Source of the DNA: Propionibacteriales bacterium
GTDB taxonomy: Bacteria; Actinomycetota; Actinomycetes; Propionibacteriales; Propionibacteriaceae
Assembly (NCBI GenBank): GCA_017882655.1
Contig: JADGPB010000054.1
Coordinates: forward strand, 1-9,984
Direction of reading: 5' to 3'
Length of the DNA: 9,984 nucleotides
In this document: one piece after another, positions 1 to 5,186 of the stretch
How positions within the stretch are numbered: position 1 is the first letter of the stretch
Layout: each line of letters opens with the position of its first letter
Notes under the pieces: model-generated
The model's input: only the letters and a program-made list of their open reading frames with translations
Database searches by the model: none
What the model was told of the DNA's origin: nothing
Program-made: the position numbers and the translations under genes

Positions 1-77
1 TTGTGGTTGAGCATGCGCGCTTCGTCCTGCGCCAGCACGACGACTCGTCTGGCACGATCAGTGAACCGCTCGAACAT
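1..77 (-). CDS. clpC: ClpC-type Clp ATPase, N-terminal fragment (cut by window edge)
   Basis: Only the first 25 codons are in the window. On the minus strand they read MFERFTDRARRVVVLAQDEA followed by RMLNH. This is the standard opening of actinobacterial ClpC, the start of the Clp N-terminal repeat that binds adaptors and substrates. ClpC is a cytoplasmic AAA+ unfoldase of the Hsp100 class that feeds proteins into the ClpP peptidase. The ATG at 77-75 is preceded by a purine-rich ribosome site (GAGGAGAAGAAGG) a few bases upstream, which fixes the start. The gene lies downstream of lsr2 on the same strand, as in mycobacteria, but a strong hairpin between them and a candidate promoter at 149-177 suggest separate transcription. 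Identification is firm despite the short fragment; the AAA+ modules lie outside the window. Confidence 0.93.
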   Translation of the reverse strand, partial: MFERFTDRARRVVVLAQDEARMLNH

Positions 78-148
78 CGACACCTTCTTCTCCTCTCGGA
101 GCCCTAAAGCCCCCCGCGCCCCGCCAGGCGTGCGCCTCACATGCTCCG

Positions 149-177
149 ACGGTACGTATCAGTCTACGTAACGTCAC
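149..177 (-). promoter_or_regulatory. candidate clpC promoter
   Basis: On the minus strand GTGACG (plus 172-177) and TACCGT (plus 149-154) are separated by exactly 17 bp. The first matches TTGACA at four of six positions and the second fits the actinobacterial TANNNT -10 form. Transcription would start near 142 and give clpC a leader of about 65 nt. The assignment is by eye and is strengthened mainly by the regulator box just upstream. Confidence 0.4.
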
Positions 178-201
178 TGTCCCACCGGACTGTTCCACGT
201 T

Positions 202-212
202 CGCTGTCAGCG
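202..212 (-). promoter_or_regulatory. ClgR-type operator upstream of clpC
   Basis: On the minus strand the sequence reads CGCTGACAGCGAAC. It fits the CGC-N5-GCG core described for ClgR, the activator of clp genes in Streptomyces, Corynebacterium and mycobacteria. The inner bases (Y, A, R) and the AAC that follows also fit the corynebacterial consensus; the flank on the other side does not. The box centre lies about 33 bp upstream of the candidate -35 element, a normal position for an activator. Seen: the motif and its place. Inferred: that ClgR binds it. Confidence 0.6.
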
Positions 213-245
213 CATCTCTTGGTCAGACCGCTGCCAGAAGACGGC

Positions 246-275
246 TCAGGGGCCGGGATCGCTCCCGGCCCCTGA
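246..275 (-). terminator. hairpin terminator downstream of lsr2
   Basis: A perfect 13-bp inverted repeat (TCAGGGGCCGGGA and its complement) closes on the four-base loop TCGC. It begins 21 bp after the lsr2 stop. No clear U-run follows on either strand, which is common for high-GC actinobacterial terminators. It should isolate lsr2 transcription from the clpC promoter region. Confidence 0.8.
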
Positions 276-296
276 CACGACGGGGTGTCTCGTGGG

Positions 297-617
297 TCAG
301 TGCGCGTCTTCGTAAGACTTGCGGATCTCAGCGGACACGCGGCCGCGATCGCTTACCTCGAAGCCCTGGCTCCGCGCCCATGTGCGAATCGTGTTCGCGT
401 TGGAGGCACCGCGAGCAACCGCACGCCCCTGGGCCTTGCGTCCACCGGTGCGACGCGCGGATCCGACCCACGGTGCAACAGCAGCGCGGAACTTTCCGGC
501 ATTCGCAGTGGATAGGTCGATTTCGTAGTTCACGCCATCGAGCGCAAAACGAATCGTCTCAGCAGCAACGCTGCCGTCGACGTCGTCTTCCAGCACCACC
601 GTCATCTTGCTAACCAT
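297..617 (-). CDS. lsr2: Lsr2 family nucleoid-associated protein
   Basis: A 106-residue protein of normal Lsr2 length. Lsr2 is the actinobacterial functional counterpart of H-NS: a small dimer that bridges DNA and silences AT-rich and horizontally acquired genes. Residues 1-50 form the dimerisation domain, with the characteristic VVLEDDVDG near the start and LDGVNYEIDLS at 26-36. A basic linker follows (about 55-70, RRTGGRKAQGR). The C-terminal DNA-binding domain contains the AT-hook-like RGR at 91-93, after IRTWARSQGFEVSD. The ATG at 617 is chosen because GGGAG lies 8 bases upstream and the Lsr2 homology begins there. An in-frame ATG at 695 would start upstream of the expected transcript start of the promoter at 678-706 and would add 26 unrelated residues. 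Its position beside clpC matches mycobacteria. Confidence 0.95.
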   Translation of the reverse strand: MVSKMTVVLEDDVDGSVAAETIRFALDGVNYEIDLSTANAGKFRAAVAPWVGSARRTGGRKAQGRAVARGASNANTIRTWARSQGFEVSDRGRVSAEIRKSYEDAH

Positions 618-677
618 ATGCTTCTCCCAAGCTGGTTCGGACAGAACACCGCCGGTCTCTCTCAACCGACAACTCTC

Positions 678-706
678 ACAATATGCACGAGACAAGGGGA
701 ATGCAA
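678..706 (-). promoter_or_regulatory. candidate lsr2 promoter
   Basis: On the minus strand TTGCAT (plus 701-706) and TATTGT (plus 678-683) are exactly 17 bp apart, a good match to a housekeeping sigma-70 type promoter. Transcription would begin near 671 and give a leader of about 54 nt with the ribosome site GGGAG close to the lsr2 ATG. The surrounding 660-760 stretch is AT-richer than the rest of the window, so Lsr2 could bind here and regulate itself; that is inference. Confidence 0.55.
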
Positions 707-762
707 CTGCTCAGCCGGTGTCCTGCATTATCACAGCACACCAATAGGTGGCAGAGCCCGGC

Positions 763-792
763 GCGACAGCCAAACCAGGATCGCGCTAACGT
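763..792 (+). promoter_or_regulatory. candidate promoter of the LacI-NuoD unit
   Basis: GCGACA (763-768) and TAACGT (787-792) are separated by 18 bp. The -35 element matches TTGACA at four of six positions and the -10 fits TANNNT. The transcript would begin near 799 and carry a leader of about 98 nt. The call is weak by itself; its support is that inverted repeats suited to a LacI-type repressor overlap the -10 and the start site. Confidence 0.3.
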
Positions 793-860
793 ATGGACGT
801 TCCCGCACGTGCGTCCACCTCTTCGGGCCGCGCCGACCACGTGCCCGCCGGTTCGTGGTC
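788..860. promoter_or_regulatory. cluster of inverted repeats in the regulator leader (putative operators)
   Basis: Three inverted repeats lie within 75 bp. AACGT-N4-ACGTT is at 788-801. CGCACGTGCG at 804-813 is a perfect 10-bp palindrome with the central CG typical of LacI-family operators. GACCACG (835-841) is repeated inverted as CGTGGTC (854-860). The hexamer CACGTG occurs at 807-812 and again at 838-843, 31 bp apart or about three helical turns, on the same DNA face. Seen: the symmetry and spacing. Inferred: that the downstream LacI protein binds here and represses its own operon. Confidence 0.4.
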
Positions 861-896
861 CGATCAGGCAGGATACGAGTACGGAAGGGACGAGAC

Positions 897-1895
897 GTGG
901 GTAGAGACAGAGCAAGCATCAAGGACGTAGCGCGCGTGGCGGGCGTGTCGGTCGGCACCGTGTCGAACGTGCTGAATCGACCCGACTTTGTCTCGGAGTC
1001 GACCAGGCAGCGCGTACTGGATGCGATGAACGAACTCGGCTTCGTGCGAAACGCCACGGCCCGCCAGTTGCGCGCTGGACACTCGGAGACGGTCGGCGTC
1101 GTCGTACTCGACCTGGCGAATCCTTTCTACACAGGCATTGTGCGTGGTATCGAGGATCGGCTTGCCGAGGACAATCACCTTCTGATGCTCTGCAGCTCCG
1201 ACGAGAACGAAGATCGCGAGACGCGTTACTTGCGTCAGTTCGCGGAACAGGGCGTCCGCGGCATTCTCATCACTCCGTTCGGGGACTTGAACGAGCGATT
1301 CGACTTACTGACGAATCTGCAGATCCCGGTCGTCCTCCTCGACACCCATAGCCCCGATCGAGCCTGCGTCAGCGTGGACAATGTCAAGGGCGGTCGCCTT
1401 GCGGTCGCCCATCTGCTGGAGCAAGGGCATCGACGGATCGCGCTGCTCAACGGGCCGATGGAGATCCAGCAGTGCCGCGACCGTTCGGCGGGGACGATGG
1501 CTGCGGTGTACGAAGCGGGCCTTGATCCTTCCAACGTGATCATCGAGGTCCTCTTGCCCGACATGACCGGCGATGACGGCGCGGAGGCGATGCGTCACCT
1601 CCTGGATTCGGACGATGAGCCGCCCACAGCGGTCTTCTGCGTCAACGACATCGTCGCCCTCGGCGTGATGCGCACATTGCGGGAGCGCGACATCGCCGTC
1701 CCGGAGGAAATCGCTGTCGTCGGCTACGACGACGTGCCGATCATCAAGGAGCTGCGGACACCACTGACGTCCGTCCGCCAGCCCATGTACGACATCGGCT
1801 GGAACGCAGCCGATCTGCTTCTCACCGGCACGGTGAAGCAGGTGAGGTTCTCTCCCGAGCTTGTCATTCGGGCCTCTTCGGATTATCGCCGGTGA
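897..1895 (+). CDS. LacI family transcriptional regulator
   Basis: A 332-residue protein with the full LacI/GalR layout. The N-terminal helix-turn-helix is at about 8-27 (IKDVARVAGVSVGTVSNV), followed by a hinge helix (ATARQLRAG, 53-61) and a periplasmic-binding-protein-like core. That core has VGVVV at 66-70, NPFYTGIVRGIE at 75-86 and VGYDD at 275-279. Probable effector contacts by family comparison are D150, R196, N250-D251 and D278, so it should still sense a small molecule, most often a sugar; the ligand cannot be named. The GTG start at 897 gives the usual distance to the helix-turn-helix and follows AAGGGA by 7 bases. Upstream in-frame codons from 618 encode Arg-rich, unrelated sequence. 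The stop overlaps the next gene by 4 bp (GTGA). Autoregulation through the upstream inverted repeats is likely. Confidence 0.92.
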   Translation: MGRDRASIKDVARVAGVSVGTVSNVLNRPDFVSESTRQRVLDAMNELGFVRNATARQLRAGHSETVGVVVLDLANPFYTGIVRGIEDRLAEDNHLLMLCSSDENEDRETRYLRQFAEQGVRGILITPFGDLNERFDLLTNLQIPVVLLDTHSPDRACVSVDNVKGGRLAVAHLLEQGHRRIALLNGPMEIQQCRDRSAGTMAAVYEAGLDPSNVIIEVLLPDMTGDDGAEAMRHLLDSDDEPPTAVFCVNDIVALGVMRTLRERDIAVPEEIAVVGYDDVPIIKELRTPLTSVRQPMYDIGWNAADLLLTGTVKQVRFSPELVIRASSDYRR

Positions 1896-3028
1896 CGATG
1901 ACGTACGTGCTGGGCGCGCCGCTCGGCGTCGACTCGGCGCATCGGCAGCTCATCGACCTTGGACCGGATCACCCGAGCCGTTCGGGGTTGGTGGAGATCG
2001 CCTGCCGCCTTGAGGGCGACGTGATCGTTGAGGCGCAGGTACGGCCCGGTGCGAGCCATCGCTCGGCCGAGAAGCTGTTCGAGGTGCGCGACTACCGCCA
2101 GCTGCTGGCCCTGGCAAACAGGCACGACTGGCAAGCGCCGTTCGCCGGAGAGCTCGGGGCGGCGCTGACCATCGAGGAAGCGCTGCGCCTCACACCACCG
2201 CCCCGCGCCACGTGGCTACGCACCGTGCTTGCGGAGCACGCACGACTGCACAGCCACCTCGGCTTCTTGTCCGTGGTGCCAGCGAGGTTGGCACCGGACG
2301 CGACGCTGGCGCGACGGATCCACGTCGCTCGAGAGGCGCTGCGTGAGCAGCTCGCTGAGCTGTCCGGCAATCGGGTGCACCCCATGGTGTGCCGTCTCGG
2401 GGGGCTCTCCGTCGACGCCAGCCAGGCGTGGCTGGACGACGAGGCCAGCCTCGCCGACACAATCGCGGGGCTCGGACCGGGTCTGCGCGCGCTCGTCGTC
2501 GGCGCCGGACTGCCCGAGGGCGTAGCCGTGATCGACCCCGCACTCGCCCGATCGTACGGAGTGACCGGGCCGGCCGCGCGCGCTGCGGGGATCGACACCG
2601 ATCTGCGCCGCAGCGCCCCGTACCTCGCATACGGCGACCTCGATGTCCCCGCGATCCCCGTCACTGACCACCCCGGCGATGCCGTCTCTCGGCTCGTCGC
2701 GTGGGCCGACGAGCTGACCTCGACCGCGGCGCTGCTGTCGGCGGCCGTAGAGGGCACGACCCGTACCGACGGGGCCGTCTCGGTGAAGCTGCCCAAGGTG
2801 ATACGCGTACCGGTGGGCGACACGTACGTCGCTCACGAGGCCCCGCTCGGCCGCGCCGGCTGGTGGCTCGTCTCGCGCGGCGAGAAGGTGCCCTGGCGGC
2901 TCAAGCTCCGTACGGCCAGCTTCGCCCATGTGGCCGCGCTCGAGGCCGTACTGCCCGGCACTCGCGGCGCTGACCTTCCCCTGGCGGTCGCGTCCGTCGG
3001 TTACGTCGTCGGCGATCTCGCGAAGTAG
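1892..3028 (+). CDS. nuoD: stand-alone NuoD-like protein (complex I 49-kDa subunit family), divergent
   Basis: 378 residues, somewhat shorter than usual NuoD. Family landmarks run in order: LGPDHPSRSGLVEI at 23-36, AEKLFEVRDYRQLLALANRHDW at 59-80 (close to what I recall of Streptomyces NuoD2), SGNRVHPMVCRLGG at 158-171, GVTGPAARAAGIDTDLR at 223-239, DVPAIPV at 251-257, and GRAGWWLVSRGEKVPWRLKLR at 320-340 before a SF motif. NuoD normally helps form the quinone pocket of NADH:quinone oxidoreductase. Here the HPxxHG histidine is Ser31, the Tyr that contacts the quinone head (Tyr87 in Thermus Nqo4) aligns with Trp80, and the C-terminal DxVxGExDR is GYVVGDLAK. No other nuo subunit is present. The GTG at 1892 overlaps the regulator stop; an ATG at 1898 is the alternative. 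Ordinary proton-pumping function is doubtful. Confidence 0.85.
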   Translation: MTMTYVLGAPLGVDSAHRQLIDLGPDHPSRSGLVEIACRLEGDVIVEAQVRPGASHRSAEKLFEVRDYRQLLALANRHDWQAPFAGELGAALTIEEALRLTPPPRATWLRTVLAEHARLHSHLGFLSVVPARLAPDATLARRIHVAREALREQLAELSGNRVHPMVCRLGGLSVDASQAWLDDEASLADTIAGLGPGLRALVVGAGLPEGVAVIDPALARSYGVTGPAARAAGIDTDLRRSAPYLAYGDLDVPAIPVTDHPGDAVSRLVAWADELTSTAALLSAAVEGTTRTDGAVSVKLPKVIRVPVGDTYVAHEAPLGRAGWWLVSRGEKVPWRLKLRTASFAHVAALEAVLPGTRGADLPLAVASVGYVVGDLAK

Positions 3029-3034
3029 GAATGA

Positions 3035-3069
3035 CTGAGCGCCGGGCCCCATCCGGGCGCGGCGCTCAG
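3035..3069. terminator. bidirectional hairpin between convergent genes
   Basis: CTGAGCGCC (3035-3043) is perfectly complementary to GGCGCTCAG (3061-3069), with a GC-rich 17-base interior. It starts 7 bp after the nuoD-like stop and lies 35 bp past the stop of the convergent membrane-protein gene, so it can end transcription from both sides. No T-run is visible. Confidence 0.65.
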
Positions 3070-3074
3070 AGTCT

Positions 3075-3103
3075 GTGTGGTGACGTGTGGTGACGTGTCG
3101 TGC
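3075..3103. repeat. 10-bp direct tandem repeat
   Basis: GTGTGGTGAC occurs at 3075-3084 and identically at 3085-3094, followed by a partial third copy starting GTGTCGTG. It lies between the hairpin and the stop of the convergent gene. It is too short to assign a role. Confidence 0.75.
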
Positions 3104-3802
3104 TCAGGCCTGCTTCCAGACCGGCGTCGCCGGGCTCTTGACCTCGAACTGCACCATCTCGGCGATCGAGGGAAGCTCGTCTGTGCTCCAGGTCTCCGGA
3201 CGGCCGGGCCTGCGGACGCGGCGAGGCAGGTTGAGCACCTCGGCGGACTCGGACCGGACGTTCTCCTCGAGACGCTCCACCCGGCTGACCAGCGCTGCGA
3301 CCTCGCCCACGAGCTCGTCCCGTTCGAGCCTGGCGGCCACCAGGTCGCCCCTCATCGAGGACATCATCCGGATCTGCTCGGCGAGGAGTCGGTTGCGCTG
3401 GAGGACTTCGGTACGGGTAGTGGCGAGCTCGATACGCGTCGCGCTGAGCGTCTCGGAGAGCACGCTGTTGCGCTTCCGCAGCACCTCACGCACGATCGTG
3501 GCGGACTGGCGTGTCTCGAACAGCAGATCCTGGTGGCGGTTCTCGCCGGAGAGCAGCTGGTTGTGCCCGTCGAGGCGGGTCTCCAAGACCTCGTTCCACG
3601 CGGAACGCACCGCCACGAACGAGGCTGCTGCGAGCAGCACGATCCCGAGCCGGCCGACCCAGACATTGCCGAACATCGATGAGGCCGCGAAGGCGCATCC
3701 GACGGCCATCGCCACCTCTGCCAGACGGCGATGCGGTGAGACCGGTTGGGAATGCTGTGGGGAAGTCACGCGCGTCAGCGTATGACTCCGTTTCGGCGTC
3801 AC
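3104..3802 (-). CDS. two-TM coiled-coil membrane protein of unknown function
   Basis: Not assigned to a named function. The 232 residues begin with a short basic segment. Two hydrophobic segments follow, about 26-43 and 49-66, separated by a tight turn. Then comes a long charged helix from about 70 to 192 with heptad-like Leu/Val spacing, consistent with a cytoplasmic coiled coil. A Pro/Arg-containing tail (RRVRRPGRPETW) ends the protein. Position and layout recall the gene after the DUF3180 gene in mycobacteria (Rv3604c), which I remember as a two-TM protein; the link is by place and shape only. It lies 13 bp downstream of the DUF3180 gene and is the last gene of the ftsH-fol operon. No good ribosome site precedes the GTG at 3802, so a later start, for example the GTG at 3769, is possible. 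Overlapping plus-strand frames lack any such organisation. Confidence 0.75.
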   Translation of the reverse strand: MTPKRSHTLTRVTSPQHSQPVSPHRRLAEVAMAVGCAFAASSMFGNVWVGRLGIVLLAAASFVAVRSAWNEVLETRLDGHNQLLSGENRHQDLLFETRQSATIVREVLRKRNSVLSETLSATRIELATTRTEVLQRNRLLAEQIRMMSSMRGDLVAARLERDELVGEVAALVSRVERLEENVRSESAEVLNLPRRVRRPGRPETWSTDELPSIAEMVQFEVKSPATPVWKQA

Positions 3803-3815
3803 GCGTGAGGCTCGG

Positions 3816-4298
3816 CTACGTGTCGGGGTTTTCGTCCTCGTTGCTCTTCGGGGCGCGGCAGGCCCGCTCGAGCGCCCAGCCGGCTACTACCAGTGCGATC
3901 GAAGCCACCGCGGTGACGAGCCCGATCACGAGGCGCTGCTTGGGCAGCGGTGCGTCGAGGTGACCGACGCTGAACAGGGCGAACGTGAGGTAGCCGCCGG
4001 TCAGCAGCGCCCCGCCGATGAGCAGCGCCTTGGCGATGGCGAGAGTGGCGACGGCCCGTACAGGATCCTGGAACTGACGGACGACGTGGTTGCGGAGGTA
4101 GGTGAACCGCGCCAGCACGGTCGCGGCCACCGCGCCCGCGAACATCAGCATCGGCGTCGTCCACGGCACGACGGGCATCGTCAGTGCGTACGCGCTGACC
4201 AGGAGCATCACCAAGAACGTCACGGCCGCACCGACGAGCGCCGCGAGGACGAGGGCTCGGACGCGGGTGGGCTGGACACCCTGGGGCGATTCAGGCAT
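3816..4298 (-). CDS. DUF3180 family membrane protein
   Basis: 160 residues with four predicted membrane segments, about 13-35, 46-64, 84-110 and 122-144, a short polar N-terminus and an acidic C-terminal tail (KSNEDENPDT). The pattern and the position directly after folK match DUF3180 proteins of actinobacteria (Rv3605c in M. tuberculosis), whose function is unknown. Conserved-looking stretches include ARFTYLRN at 63-70 and the charged loop HVVRQFQDPVRAV at 71-83 between the second and third segments. The ATG at 4298 has GGGAGAG 4 bases upstream and overlaps the folK stop by 8 bp. An open frame runs further upstream to 4532 but is only the shadow of folK. Co-transcription with folate genes is conserved, yet no folate role is shown. 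Confidence 0.88.
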   Translation of the reverse strand: MPESPQGVQPTRVRALVLAALVGAAVTFLVMLLVSAYALTMPVVPWTTPMLMFAGAVAATVLARFTYLRNHVVRQFQDPVRAVATLAIAKALLIGGALLTGGYLTFALFSVGHLDAPLPKQRLVIGLVTAVASIALVVAGWALERACRAPKSNEDENPDT

Positions 4299-4791
4299 GG
4301 GCCTCTCCCAGGTCGACGGCGGGTCCGGGTCGTACGCCTGACGCGTCGACAGCATCGGCGAGCTCGCCGACCTTGCCGAGCCCGGGGACGGCGAATCCGG
4401 GGTCCACCTCGGCCCAGGGCACGAGCACGAACGCACGCTCGTGGGCCCGCGGGTGCGGCACCGTGAGCTGCTCGGTGCGCAGCACGAGGGCACCGAGCGC
4501 GAGGATGTCGACGTCGAGGGTACGAGGCGCATTACGCACCGTCCCTACCCTCTGGGCCTGGTGCTCCAGGGACTTCGCCAAGCTCAACAGCTCTGCTGCC
4601 GCCAGAGTCGTCTCACCTACGGCGACCGCGTTGAGGTAGTCAGGCTGCGCCGGGCCCCCGACCGGATCGGTCTCGTACGCGCTCGACACCCGGAGCTGGC
4701 CGACGCCGCCCTCGGCGAGTCCGGCGACAGCAGCCTTCAGGTGAGAGACGCGGTCGCCGATGTTGGACCCCAGGCCGAAGGCGACCCTCAT
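4291..4791 (-). CDS. folK: 2-amino-4-hydroxy-6-hydroxymethyldihydropteridine pyrophosphokinase (HPPK)
   Basis: 166 residues, normal HPPK length. The cytoplasmic enzyme transfers pyrophosphate from ATP to 6-hydroxymethyl-7,8-dihydropterin, making the substrate of FolP. The N-terminal GLGSNIGDR is at 6-14 and SSAYETDPVGGPAQPDYLNAV at 36-56. PRTLDVDIL at 89-97 supplies the two magnesium aspartates D93 and D95, and VPHPRAHERAFVL at 111-123 completes the signature. The usual Gly before PRTLD is Ala here (RNAPRTLD), a mild change in a position that tolerates some variation. The start ATG overlaps the folB stop by 4 bp (ATGA), and the folK stop overlaps the DUF3180 start by 8 bp. The C-terminal 35 residues are less typical but unbroken. 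Confidence 0.96.
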   Translation of the reverse strand: MRVAFGLGSNIGDRVSHLKAAVAGLAEGGVGQLRVSSAYETDPVGGPAQPDYLNAVAVGETTLAAAELLSLAKSLEHQAQRVGTVRNAPRTLDVDILALGALVLRTEQLTVPHPRAHERAFVLVPWAEVDPGFAVPGLGKVGELADAVDASGVRPGPAVDLGEAHA

Positions 4792-5186
4792 CGCGTCCTC
4801 GTCATCGTGAGGCTCACGTCCGTCGCATGCGCGTCTCGCGCGGCACGCGGCTTGTGCATGGTGGTGCGTACGGCGAGGACCGCGGGGATCGCGAGGATCG
4901 CTTCGCAGACCGCGGCCGACAACGACTCGACGAGCCGGACCGTGCTGGACTCCACGACCTCACGTACGACCCGGCTGGCCGAGACGTAGTCGATCGTCGA
5001 CGCGAGCTCGTCTCGCGCGACAGCCTCATCGGTGTTGAGCCACATCGTCACGTCGACCACGAACGCCTGCGCGGCCAGTGCTTCATCGGCGTACACGCCG
5101 TGCACGCCCTCGGCGGTGATCCCGACGATCTCGATGCGGTCGGCGGTCAGCAACGACTCGTACTGCGCCTGCGTCAACCCCTTCAT
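4788..5186 (-). CDS. folB: dihydroneopterin aldolase
   Basis: 132 residues. FolB cleaves dihydroneopterin to 6-hydroxymethyldihydropterin and glycolaldehyde; it works as a cytoplasmic tunnel-fold oligomer. Family features are DRIEIVGITAEGVHGVYADE at 16-35, with Glu35 near the substrate-binding Glu of the family, then FVVDVTM at 42-48, the STIDY motif with Tyr67, LVESLS at 85-90, and HKP at 111-113 carrying the catalytic Lys112. About 13 extra residues precede the usual first strand. The ATG at 5186 is preferred because it forms an ATGA overlap with the folP stop; the open frame upstream to 5279 is inside folP. The common GQ before the VDV strand is AQ (residues 39-40). Confidence 0.94.
   Translation of the reverse strand: MKGLTQAQYESLLTADRIEIVGITAEGVHGVYADEALAAQAFVVDVTMWLNTDEAVARDELASTIDYVSASRVVREVVESSTVRLVESLSAAVCEAILAIPAVLAVRTTMHKPRAARDAHATDVSLTMTRTR

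Noticed and set aside
618..695. N-terminal extension of Lsr2 to an ATG at 695
   Set aside because: It would begin upstream of the likely transcript start near 671 and adds residues absent from the family.
618..896. N-terminal extension of the LacI regulator to an ATG at 618
   Set aside because: The 93 extra residues are unrelated to LacI proteins and the DNA holds promoter-like and palindromic sequence. GTG 897 has a proper ribosome site.
2092..3052. Minus-strand open frames opposite the NuoD-like gene
   Set aside because: They are Ser/Arg-rich shadows. The plus frame carries a full chain of NuoD motifs.
3077..3785. Two overlapping plus-strand open frames opposite the coiled-coil membrane protein
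   Set aside because: Neither has membrane segments or a family pattern. The minus-strand frame has a two-TM plus coiled-coil layout and continues the operon.
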